DNA from: Azolla caroliniana
Lineage: Eukaryota > Polypodiophyta
Assembly (NCBI GenBank): GCA_043228905.1
Contig: JBHGNT010000017.1
Location: 15,438,001-15,502,000 of the forward strand
Length of the DNA stretch: 64,000 nt
Direction of reading: 5' to 3'
Shown: in pieces, positions 22,641 to 32,139 of the stretch
How positions within the stretch are numbered: position 1 is the stretch's first letter
Layout: each line of letters begins with the position of its first letter
Position numbers and translations under genes: made by a program
The notes under the pieces: model-generated
Seen by the model: the letters and a program-made list of their open reading frames with translations, nothing else
Databases searched by the model: none
Told to the model about the DNA's origin: nothing

Positions 22641-22738
22641 TTCGTGGCTTTGCGTGGTAGATCGGCTCTTCGCTTCTACGTTGCGTGTTTGTGGAATCCA
22701 CGCGTTATTGCGTAGTGCGCGGTTGCGGAATCTACGCG

Positions 22739-23458
22739 TTATTGCATAGTGTCTTCAGTACTCGCCCTCAAGCTTGGCAGGTCAGGGATCGTCAATCCGA
22801 GATTAGTCATGAATTGCCATAGCTTGTCGGCTCCTAAGGCTTTAATGAAGATGTCGGCCGTTTGAAGATTGGTGCTAATGTGTTGTAGGTCTACATCGCC
22901 AACAAGAACGCGCTCTCGGATGAAGTGATAGTGCACTTCGATGTGCTTTGTCCGCGCGTGGAACACCGGGTTCCGAGCCAGATAGATACTGCTCATGTTG
23001 TCGCAGTAAAGGGAAGTCGGATCCTTGATGGGTACGCCCAGATCCTTCAAAATCCTCTTGAGCCATACGGCTTCACACGCAGCTACGGCTGCGCCCCTGT
23101 ATTCTGCCTCCATACTCGAAAGAGCGATGGTGGGCTGCTTCTTGCTACTCTAGGATATTGCTCCGCTGCCGAGGGAGAAAACAAATCTGGAGGTTGATCT
23201 TCTATCAGCTTTGTAGCTGGCCCAATCGGCATCTGTGTACTCCTCGAGTCGTATTGGCATCGCGGTCTTGTAGAGGATGCCACAATCCATTGTGCCGCTG
23301 ACGTAGCATAGAACTCGCTTAACGCAATCCAAGTGAGTATCATGTGGTGTTTGCATGAATTGGCTAAGGAGACCGACCGGATAACTGAGATCGGGTCGTG
23401 TGATCGTGAGGTAGTTGAGACTCCCGATGAGTTGCCGATACTGAGTCGGCTCACACGC
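22739..23458 (-). pseudogene. copia-1 RT end and RNase H
   Basis: The minus strand encodes 'CEPTQYRQLIGSLNYLTITR' followed by the RNase H core 'EAEYRGAAVAACEAVWLKRI', 'CDNMSSIYLARNPVFHARTK', 'HIEVHYHFIRERV' and 'ADIFIKAL', a textbook copia C-terminus. A frame change separates the two parts. Upstream it is cut from the rest of RT by the nested element at 23459-25467; the reading resumes at 25472 with only the TSD bases duplicated. Confidence 0.9.
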
Positions 23459-23843
23459 TGTCGTGATGTGGCGTGCTCGAGGGTGGGAAAAACCGGCGAA
23501 AGGGGGGTCAAAAATGTGCATGTGCAATGTGTATGCACACAAAAGCGATTAATTATGCATATGCAAAATAAAAAGGAAAAGAAAGGGTGAAAAGGAGGTA
23601 TAGAAGCTCGTGCAAAAAGTAAGAGGGAGGAGAGATAAAAGGTAGAGGGGAGACATGCTATACATTTATAGAGATAGAATTATATATTGTATAAGAGAGA
23701 GTTAGTGGGCTAGTGGATAGTCACATTGACTACTAGCTAGAGGTGCACGGTTTGAATCTAGTCTTACAGTGCAACGTGATTTAAGGAATTTTATTCCTTT
23801 TTCATTGAAGACAAATTTGGCGACCCCCCCCTTCTTTTCTTCC

Positions 23844-23850
23844 TATAAAA
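23844..23850 (+). promoter_or_regulatory. TATA box inside the nested LTR
   Basis: CCTATAAAAGG lies about 390 bp from the TG end, matching a U3 promoter position if the element is an LTR in plus orientation. Confidence 0.5.
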
Positions 23851-24345
23851 GGAGGTCGAGGGGGCTTATTTGGGAGGATGTTTTGGGAGGAGGAGACTAT
23901 CACCAATTTTCCTTCGAAGCTCTTCATCTCCTTATTCACCACTTCTCTTCATCTCATACCCCTTCATCCCCCCATCGCCACATGCTCGTCTTATTCGCGT
24001 CGGCACTTGAAGTGCTCGTGAGCCCAAGCTTCGTTGGTTCGACGTTGCTCCGCCCCGTTCGTTGTTGCGAGCCTGTGTGCTCGCCGCTCGGGTGGTCGTG
24101 GTTCGTTGGGATTGGCATTTTGGTGGTGCTCGTGTGTTCATCTTCGTCGTGTTCGATTTTGCCTTGTCTCTAAGGGCATTTAATATTTATGTTTTGATTG
24201 AGCTTGTGGTTAACTATAAGTTGCCATTGTAAACAAAACCCTATTTTATAAAGGGTTCTCTTGCGTTAGAATCGAACACGTATTTATCTTTTTGGTCAAT
24301 ATCATTCGTGTTTCTTTCTCTCTTTCTTTCTTTATTCGTGTCTTT

Positions 24346-25027
24346 CTTGTACGTTCGGCCGTCTTGTGACGAGGGGACCGTTCAGGCTTGCCCATGCACC
24401 TCTCCTCCTCATAAAGGCGTACGAGCATTTGTATGTGTGTTTGTTTCTTCCTTGTACGTTCGGCCGTCTTGTGACGAGGGGACCATTTGGGCTTGCCCAT
24501 GCACCTCTCCTCCTCATAAAGGCGTACGAGCATTTTGTGTGTGTGTTTGTGTCTTCCTTGTACGTTCGACCGTCTTGTGACGAGGGAGCGTTCGGGCGCG
24601 CCCATGCACCTCTCCTCCTCATAAAGGCGTACGAGCATTTGTGTGTGTGTTTGTGTCTTCCTTGTACGTTTGGTACGAGCATTTGTGCGTGTGTTTATGT
24701 CTTCCTTGTACGTTCGGCCGTCTTGTGACAAGGGGACCGTTCGGGCTTGCCCATGCACCTCTCCTCCTCATAAAGGCGTACGAGCATTTGTGTGTGTGTT
24801 TGTGTCTTCCTCATACGTTCAGCTGTCTTGTGATGAGGGGACCGTTCGGGCTTGCCCATGCACCTCTCCTCCTCATAAGGCGTACGAGCATTTTGTGCAT
24901 GTGTTTTGTGTCTTCCTCGTACGTTCGACGTCTTGTGACGAGGGAGCGTTCGAGCGCGCCCATGCACCTCTCCTCCTCATAAAGATGTACGAACATTCGT
25001 GTTTGTGTTATTGTCCCCTTGTGCGTT
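24346..25027. repeat. ~105-bp minisatellite within the nested LTR
   Basis: About six full copies plus one truncated copy (24660-24703) of a unit running from CTTGTACGTTCGGCCGTC through GCCCATGCACCTCTCCTCCT to a GTGTGTTTGTGTCTTC tail. Open frames on both strands over this array are repeat artefacts. Confidence 0.9.
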
Positions 25028-25100
25028 CATGTTGCATGCTCATCTTGCTTGTACCCGTTTGGTCACTTGGCTCGTACGGTGATATCGGAAGGTCGACGAA

Positions 25101-25467
25101 TCGTGATCAACGAGAGCCACCGGCCTCACAAAACAAGACCTTGCTCGGGAAGGGGTCGGGAAGTAGTATTGTCGTAAAGCAAACCTCGAGTCTTCTCTAT
25201 CCCTTGAGTACTCCCTAGTCCAAGACCCCTGTGGTCCCGCCCAAGTAACACATCTGCGTGAAACTTCGCGACATAAATTGGTTGTCGTGATCAACGAGAG
25301 CCACTGGCCTCACAAAACAAAGGGCAACAAGACCTTGCTCGGGAAGGGGTCGGGAAGTAGTATTGTCGTAAAGCAAACCTCGGGTCTTCTCTATCCCTTG
25401 AGTACTCCCTAGTCCGAGACCCCCGTGGTCCCGCCCAAGCAACACACGTGCGCGAAACTTCGTGACA
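25101..25467. repeat. Direct duplication at the end of the nested LTR
   Basis: A ~175-185-bp unit starting TCGTGATCAACGAGAGCC and ending in AACTTCGYGACA occurs at 25101-25273 and again at 25285-25467, separated by 11 bp. Both copies end in the same terminal motif as the element itself. Confidence 0.85.
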
Positions 25468-25471
25468 ACGC

Positions 25472-27448
25472 TTTGGTGCCGGAGTTTGCATCTAGTTTGA
25501 GATTACGATCGAGCGGGGTTGCCACGGATTTGCACTCAGCCATCCCGAACTTGTATAACAAGTTGAGGATGTAGTGCCGTTGAGAGATGATGATTCTGGC
25601 CGGAGTCCGAATTACCTCGATGCCGAGGAAGTAGTGGAGCTCCTTCATGTCCGTCATCTTGAACTTGTCGAAAAGGAGGGATTTGACTTTATTGATTTCG
25701 ACGAGATTCTCACCTCCAATGACTAGGTCATCCACATATAAAATGATGACAATTGGACTTGCGGAATCGCTTCGTATGTAGAGGGAGTTGTTCGATTTTG
25801 ACATATGGAAGCCAATTTGATGAAGATATTGCGTTATCTTCGAATGCCAAGCACGCGGTGCTTGCTTGAGGCCGTACAGTGGCTTCTTGAGTTGGCAAAC
25901 AACTTTCGGATGGGTGCTCGAGTTGAAGCCGGGTGGTTGGATCATGTACACCTCTTCTAATTCGCCTTGTAGAAAGGCGTTCTTGATGTCCATTTGATGG
26001 AGGTGCCACCCTTTCGCCGCGGCAATCGCAATTACGGTCCACACCGTCGTCATCTTTGCCACCGGGGCAAAGGTCTCTTCGTAGTCGACGCCATGTGTCT
26101 GAGCATATCCTGTCGCTACGAGTCGAGCTTTGTAGCGGTTTACGGAGCCATCGGCGTTATACTTCACCTTGTAGATCCATCTGCATCCGATCGCCTTTTT
26201 GTGTGGTGAGGTGAGAACGAGATCCCACATCTCGTTCTTCCGTAGTGCCTGCATCTCCTCGTTCATTGCTTCGATCCATCGCGAGTTCCTCGTGGCTTCC
26301 GAGAAGGTTTCTAGCTCCCGTACTGTCGCTACCTTCATCATAAAGGCGTAATGGTACGCCATATAATCGTTGTAGCCGAATCGGCTTACGGGGTTCTTTT
26401 CACGAGTGGATCGGCGGAGCTTTTCATTTGCAGAGATGAGGGCTTTCTTGGCTTCGATTGGTACCTCGAAACCGCCGAACTCACTTTCGAGTGAGTGAGT
26501 CGATTCATCGTCGTCGAAGCGATCGTCTTCATATTCCGCCATTTTCACCTTGCCTTTGTCCATCTTCGGGCTAGGCCGTGATGTGCTTTGATTGCTCAAA
26601 GGCTCTTGTGGTCCGCTCAGTCGGGTCATGATCGGACTTTCTTCGATCATGCGCGTAGGGCGATCTTCATCCTCGATCTCTTGTTCGACAGATTCCGGGT
26701 CGAGTGGAGTCGGAGGCGAAGTTGTCTCTGGTGCGTACCAGGATGCGGACTCGTCAAAAACGACGTCTCGACTTACTCGAGATTTTCGAGTTGAGGGGTT
26801 GTAGCACTTGTACCCCTTTTGTTCGAGTGAGTATCCTACGAGGATACATTTCTCCGACTTCAGGTCAAGCTTTTGACGCTTCTCGTCGGGGATGTGCACG
26901 TACGCTATCGCGCCGAATATCCGGATGTGCGATAAGTCCGGCTTCTTTCCGAAGTATTTTTCGTGCGGAGTGACCTCGTGCACGCCGGATGTTGTGCACC
27001 GGTTCATTATGTAGACGGCCGTATTTGCAGCTTCAGCCCAATATGACTTGGGCATATGCTTCTCGTTCATCATGGCCCGCGCTACTTCGAGGATGTGCTG
27101 ATTTTTGCGCTCGGCTACTACGTTTTCTTGCGGAGTGTGTCGGCAAGTGAATTCTCGCCGAATTCCTTCCTTTCGGAGATACGCCGTGAAATCGTCCGAG
27201 AAGTACTCCTTGCCGCCATCTGATCGAACCAATCGTACATGTCGGCCCGTGGCTTTCTCAACTTCATTCTTGAAATTTTGGAAGTGTCCGAACACTTCGC
27301 TCTTTTGCCGCATCGGGTAGATCCAAGTGTACCTAGAGAAGTCGTCGATGAAGAGCACGTAATATCGGCATCCGCCGAATGTAGCCGTCTGCGCCACTCT
27401 TTCGGGAATGGGTGTCGGTGTTGCTTGCCGAATTGGCATGCTTCGCAT
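25472..27448 (-). pseudogene. copia-1 integrase core and reverse transcriptase
   Basis: A ~660-codon frame contains the integrase core from 'YYVLFIDDFSRYTWIYPM' through 'VRSDGGKEYFS' and 'TPQENVVAERKNQHILEVA', a variable linker, then copia RT: 'AIGCRWIYKVKYNADG', 'YKARLVATGYAQTHGVDYEE', 'HQMDIKNAFLQGELEEVYM', 'PPGF', 'KKPLYGLKQAPRAWHSKI' and the catalytic 'ILYVDDLVIGG'. RT is intact in wording, but the frame begins after a deletion that removed the HSD region of integrase, and it ends at the nested insertion ('DANSGT'). It is therefore part of a dead polyprotein. Confidence 0.92.
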
Positions 27449-28077
27449 ACACCTTCAATCTCCTTCTCTTTGAATGTCGGGAGTTCGATGACGACTCCTT
27501 TCGATTTCATTGCTTTGAGTTTGTTGAGATTGATGTGGCCGATTCTCTTGTGCCATAGCTCTATGTCGGAGTCGGCTTTCGTGTTTTTCGCGAACATGGC
27601 GGATTTCATCTCGCATGAATCGAGAATGAACATCCGACCCTCTCTTCGTCCGCGTGCGATGAGTCGGCCCTCTTTTTCGATGAAGCAACCGCCTTGATTA
27701 AATCAAACTTGCATCCCTTGCTCTACAATTGGGCTGACAGAGACCAAATTCTTCGTAATGGTCGGTACATGCAAGACATTTTTAATGTAATTTTTCTTAC
27801 CTTCTTTTCCGAACGGAACATTGCCAATGTGCCGAATCGGGTGCGTAGTGTCGTCTCCGGTTTTGACATAGCCGGGTCGGTTCGGCTCTTGAAGTTCTCG
27901 GAACCATTCTTGATGCGATGTCATATGGTTCGAGGCACCGGAATCGACGAACCATACGTCTTCCGAACCGGAGGCACTAGTTGAGGTAGCGGCCTACATA
28001 GAGTTTGCTCTATGTTTCATCATGAACATTCCGCCACGATCTTCGTAGTCGGAGTTGTGTGCGTAATTCATGAGTTG
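27443..28077 (-). pseudogene. copia-1 protease and integrase zinc finger
   Basis: After an in-frame TAG near 28000 the minus strand reads 'DVWFVDSGASNHMTSHQEWF', the retropepsin active site, then 'NYIKNVLHVPTITKNLVSV', the GAG-pre-integrase segment 'LWHKRIGHINLNKLKAM' and 'VCEACQFGKQHRHPFPKEW', giving the HHCC zinc finger. A second in-frame stop (TGA) occurs at the 'GMQV*FNQGG' position near 27705. At 27400-27450 the frame runs into a deletion and shift. Confidence 0.88.
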
Positions 28078-28947
28078 TCAGCTTGTGGAAGCCGATTCAC
28101 ACATGTTCTTTTGGCACTCTTCTTCGTGGTGGCCGAGCTTTCCGCAATATCCGCATTCGGTTGCGTTTTGACGGCTCGGGCCGGAGTGGAAGCTCCCCCT
28201 TCTTGCGAAGGTTCCTCGTTGGCCTCCGTTTTGCGGCCGAAATTGGGAGTTGTTGTCGTAGGTCAGACCTCGTCCGCCTTGTCCTTGGCCGAATCGGCCT
28301 CTCGCTCGTCCGCGTCCTCTTCCTCCATTATAGTGCGTGTAGAGCATGTGGCCTTCCGACTCATTGCTCCTTGTACGCACATGGTTTTCCTTGACCAATA
28401 GCATTGATTGGAGCTCGAAGAAGGAGGGAGATTTCTCCCGTGCTAGAACGGCGGTTCGCATTGCGCCAAACCGTGGTGCGAGGCCGCCGAGGCATATTTG
28501 CACCATCTTATCATCATCTATACTTACGCTTATTGAGCCGAGCGAGTCGCAAAGCTCCTTGATCTTCAAGGTGTATGTCGTGATGGACATGTCCCTTTGT
28601 TGAATGTTGTTCAACTCTTGGCGGAGTTGAAGCTTCCTCGCGGTCGTGTTGGCGGCGAAAATCTTTCGTAGATTTTCCCACGCTTCCTTCAGCGTCTTGG
28701 CTTCTCGAATGTAACCGAGCATGTGGTCATGAACACATGTCGCCAAACAATACATCACGCGGCTTGCGGCTTGCTCCCATGTCGCGTATCCGAGAGCCGC
28801 TTCGGCGGGTCGGTCTTCATGCGCTCCTTTGATGTAGCTCCAATAGCCTTGTCCGACAAGGTATTGGTGCATCTTGTACTCCCAAGATGCGAAGTTGTTT
28901 CGATCCAACTTCTCAGTAGGGAGAGCGCTCCCCATTTGAATATTCAT
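28078..28947 (-). pseudogene. copia-1 gag
   Basis: From the ATG at 28947: 'LDRNNFASWEYKMHQYL', a UBN2-type gag capsid with 'EAWENLRKIFAANTTARKLQ' and 'LRQELNNIQQRDMSITTYTL', then an RGRG-rich linker and one CCHC zinc knuckle 'CGYCGKLGHHEEEC'. Length about 290 residues, normal for copia gag. A frame stop follows, so separate expression of gag might still be possible, but pol downstream is broken. Confidence 0.9.
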
Positions 28948-29097
28948 TATGTCGATTCTTCTTCTTCTTCTTCTTCTCTCTTCGAATGCGAACTATGTAG
29001 CGAAGCTACGATAGCTATGAGCCGGTTCTTGGTCGTCGCCATAGAGCACCACGCACGATCACGATGAGGCGAATGGGCTAGATCGAGCTACCAAATC

Positions 29098-29109
29098 GCT
29101 CTGATACCA
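29098..29109 (-). other. Primer-binding site of copia-1
   Basis: TGGTATCAGAGC on the minus strand directly follows the 5' LTR. It is complementary to the 3' end of initiator methionine tRNA, the usual copia primer. Confidence 0.92.
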
Positions 29110-29507
29110 TGTAAAGAATCAAGAGATGGATTCTTGTGAAGCGGAAGAGATATGAGTTATGTTTGTGTATGAGAGAGAGAGAGAGAGTGAGTGAAAGAGA
29201 GACAAGGAATAAGACACAGTGCATACGCAAGGTAAAAGTATATTAACAAAGGAGAAAGACTCAACATTATACAAGGTGGGAGGAGGGTGCTTTATGAGTC
29301 ACCCTCTCTCTTCATTAACTACAAGCCTCATGGAGCATGGGGAATGTGAAAGCTGATAAGTTATGTGGCATAGAATATGATTTTATGACTCATACTAAAT
29401 GCTAGAAGACAAAGTGGTGACATAATGGTGACTCTTGACCGTTGGAGTGTCTCTTCACTCTCAAGGTGAGTTCACGCACTAGATCAAGTTGAGCTTGATT
29501 CTCAACA
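29110..29507 (-). repeat. 5' LTR of copia-1
   Basis: The partner of 22008-22400, with TG...CA ends and followed by the TSD ATTGA. It is slightly longer because of GA-tract and GTGA variation. Confidence 0.95.
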
Positions 29508-29518
29508 ATTGATATATA

Positions 29519-30200
29519 TATTAATGGTATGTTCATGTTTATGAGTTGATAAAACCCATAAGATCTATCAACTCATCCATGATCAATATAGGCATCCATG
29601 ATATGCTCATTGGCATAAACATCCATGGCATGTTCATATTTTTGCACTCTCCAAGAATCATGTTTTATTCTGATCACGTTTTCGATTTTTTTCCATCCTC
29701 TAACATACCAACACTTCCAAATATATTAGCCATGAGAACATATGCTGCCACACCATTATTATCTAGTTGTATGGCTTGATCAAAAGACAAATTCCCAAGC
29801 TTCACATTTCCCCATTTCCTACAAGCACCCAATAGTGAAATCCATATGGCTGAATACAAGCACCCAATAGTGAAATCCATATGTTTATGAGTTGATAAAA
29901 CCCATCAGATCTATCAACTCATTCATGATCAATATAGGCATCCATAGTATGCTCATTGACATAGACATCCATGGCATGTTCATATTCTTGCATTCTCCAA
30001 GAATCATGTTTTATTCTGATCATGTTTTCGAAAAAAAATTCATCCTTTAACTTACCAATTCTTCCAAATATATTCGCCATGAGAACATATGCCACCACAC
30101 CATTATTATCTAGTTGTATGGCTTGAGCAAAAGACAATCTCCCAACCTTCACTTTTCCCCATTTCCTACAAGCACCCAATAGTGAAATCCATATGGTGTA
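29519..30200 (-). pseudogene. Two tandem PPR-protein C-terminal fragments
   Basis: Two ~320-bp direct repeats (about 29537-29860 and 29880-30200) each encode, on the minus strand, 'SLLGACRKWGN(V)K.G' and 'QAIQLDNNGVAAYVLMANIF', the signature wording at the E-motif end of plant PLS-class PPR RNA-editing proteins ('W..LLGACR.HGN', 'YVLLSNIYA..G.W'). No PPR array remains upstream and both copies have shifts and truncations. It is a duplicated gene fragment, probably moved by a transposon. Confidence 0.7.
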
Positions 30201-30600
30201 GGGCTATATTATTAGGTATAGCTTTGAGAAATAAAAATGAATCATTTGGCAATGCTTGAGCTATCAAATTTTTCTCTAAGCTAGAACAACTATATGCCCA
30301 CGTGCTGCCAACTCATGCATTTTAATTGAATTTGGGTGTGTAGCAATGGAAAATAATAATGGACTCAATGGGCACCCTTGTCTAAGCGACCTTGTCAATG
30401 GAATCACCTTAGTAACACCGCCATTTAACATAACATGTGACAATACACCTTACCCCAACATCAAAGAGAGTCTATACATCCTTTCACCAAAACCTATATA
30501 AGACATAAGTTGAATAACAAAAAAAAACTTGCATGATTATATGCCTTCTCGATATGTAGTTGTATCATTACAATTTGTTGTTTTGATTCCAATGGTATGC
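30201..30600 (-). pseudogene. LINE reverse transcriptase fragment (minus)
   Basis: The minus strand reads 'IEKAYNHASF', 'YIGFGERMYRLSL' and 'GVTKVIPLTRSLRQGCPLSP' then 'LLFSIA', matching RT blocks of plant non-LTR elements ('DLEKAYDR', 'GFG..W..WI', 'RQGCPLSP.LF'). Frameshifts and stops interrupt it. It abuts the PPR fragments. Confidence 0.75.
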
Positions 30601-31067
30601 AATATGGTTTTATTAACACAATTACCAATAATTACTTGGGGGTTATGTATTCAAAGTTCCATTAATCTCTAGGCATACCACATTCTTTCTAGCATGGGAT
30701 GCATGCAACCCATGAAACTTTTATGCGATTGACAATTGCTATAATGTAATTCATGTTTCATGCCCATCACACTTGATTGTTGGTAACTATGAACCTCTAG
30801 ATCTTGTAAAGCTTGTGACAATGTCACTTGAATATCTGAGAACACATCATCAAATGGGATTGTGACCAACAATGCATTACATCTGTCTCGAAATTGTAGA
30901 TCAATCCCATTTTTTGTTGGTCACAATCCCATAATAATAATGTAGATCAATCCCATAATAACATTGTCACGTAAAATGTGCATGTGCATGCTACTCGAGC
31001 GGGACCACGAGGGACCTAAACCAAGGAGGACATGATGTCGTCTGGGAAGCCTTTACCTTTTGTTGAT
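30601..31067. other. Intergenic, nothing recognised
   Basis: Contains a short open frame on the minus strand (30669-30872) without recognisable domains and a duplicated TAGATCAATCCCAT motif near 30898 and 30943. Confidence 0.4.
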
Positions 31068-31480
31068 CTCCTTGTGTGATTCCCCTATCGTAGACTCTTT
31101 TGGGGATCTACATTGATGAATTAATAATTTTACTGCTCATAAGGGAGGCAACGAAGTGGTCCTAGAGGGTATGCAAGTCAATCTCTTGCTCTATGCAAAT
31201 GACATAGTTTTATTCTCTGAGTCTGAACATGACCTACAAATGCACCTTAATACCTTAGATGACTTTTGAAGACAAAGAAGATTGGTCGTGAATCTGGGGA
31301 AAACCAATGTCCTTATCTTCCACATTTGCTCAGGTTATGACTAAATGTCCCACCTAACACTCTCTCATCGACTCGTTGAGGTAGTTGGATCATATGTATA
31401 TCTTGGAGTCACTTACAATGTTGGCTCAGGTAAAGTACCAAGACATACTAGGACCCTCTCCCACCCTCTCCAAGACACTA
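31068..31480 (+). pseudogene. LINE reverse transcriptase fragment (plus)
   Basis: The plus strand reads 'LLGIYIDELI', 'MQVNLLLYANDIVLFSESEH' (a YADD box with D to N), 'DLQMHLNTLDDF', 'RLVVNLGKTNV' and 'SYVYLGVTY'. This is the RT catalytic and thumb region of a non-LTR element. Internal stops are present. It lies in opposite orientation to the fragment at 30.2-30.6 kb, so the two are separate insertions or a rearranged copy. Confidence 0.8.
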
Positions 31481-31627
31481 GGTAGGTATAACTTAGAACT
31501 AAAACAACATAGTGAGAATAAGCTAAAAAATGTTAACCATAACCTTTCGAATATTCACCAACATGTTATCACTAATACATTTCAAGAATAGGGGGACGAT
31601 GAATGTGGATACACCTACACCACTAGA

Positions 31628-32084
31628 TGTCATCGACACAATGGAATGTAAGGGGTTGAACCCATGACCTCTTGGTCTTATTGGGCAACCTTACCAATTG
31701 AGCTACATCCATCTATGCATTATTATATTGTATAAGTTTCAACTTATTACATTCTATGTTAATCACTAGAACTTTCAAGAAACTTCTAGATAATGCATCT
31801 TCATGCACGCTCTAGAAGTTTCCATGCACTCTCTCGATATTTCCTAGCTTGCATGCATACCACCACATTCTTGTATAAATACTTCGGTGCACCTTGATTA
31901 CAATAAAGGTGAACCACACCAATTACGGATGCATAATTATTTAGTTCTTGCTCTTTTGTCTACCTTCTCTCTCTCTCTCTTGTTCTCTTGTCTATGCTCT
32001 CTCTCTATCTATATATCTATCTTTCTCTCTCTCTTAATATTTAGCTCGCCTACTTATCCCTATCCTGGTGTACCCGTCCGTGAT
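31628..32084 (+). repeat. 5' LTR of the chromovirus
   Basis: Has a TATA box (GTATAAATAC near 31873). It also holds an antisense tRNA-like segment with B box GGGTTCAACCC (complement 31653-31663) and A box TAGCTCAATTGG (complement 31694-31705). It ends GTGATA where the partner ends GTGACA. Confidence 0.9.
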
Positions 32085-32139
32085 AGTTTGTTCACCTTCC
32101 CTTCTTGTTACCTTGTCCGACTCGGCCTTAAGCCAAGTA

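Larger units (their letters stand above)
23459..25467 (+). mobile_element. Nested 2.0 kb LTR-like insertion (candidate solo LTR)
   Basis: It starts TGTCGTGATG and ends TTCGTGACA, flanked by ACGC on both sides (23455-23458 and 25468-25471). Removing it with one flank restores the copia reading frame. It lacks any protein, has a TATA box (23844-23850), a tRNA-like segment near 23706-23760, a ~105-bp tandem array and a duplicated end. TG...CA ends, short direct flank and lack of coding sequence fit a solo LTR, though a non-autonomous LTR element is also possible. Confidence 0.7.
22008..29507 (-). mobile_element. Ty1/copia LTR retrotransposon, minus strand (copia-1)
   Basis: LTRs TG...CA at 22008-22400 and 29110-29507 differ at about 7 of ~393 aligned bases plus small indels, so insertion was relatively recent. 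A perfect 5-bp target duplication ATTGA flanks it (22003-22007 and 29508-29512). Internal order on the minus strand is PBS, gag, protease, integrase, RT, RNase H, PPT, which is the copia order. A 2.0 kb LTR-like insertion (23459-25467) splits the RT/RNase H junction, and the polyprotein has stops and a frameshift. Confidence 0.95.

Noticed and set aside
22382-22715. Plus-strand frames with repeated 'SCEVYASACV'-like text
   Set aside because: This is the antisense of the 33-bp non-coding repeat in copia-1.
24246-25218. Open frames of 90-190 codons on both strands
   Set aside because: They are translations of the 105-bp minisatellite in the nested LTR.
26588-28603. Numerous plus-strand frames opposite copia-1 pol and gag
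   Set aside because: Antisense shadows of the minus-strand polyprotein without independent features.
31653-31710. tRNA gene in the chromovirus LTRs
   Set aside because: A and B boxes are present and the acceptor ends nearly pair, but the T stem does not pair well and both LTRs carry it, so it is kept only as a tRNA-like segment.
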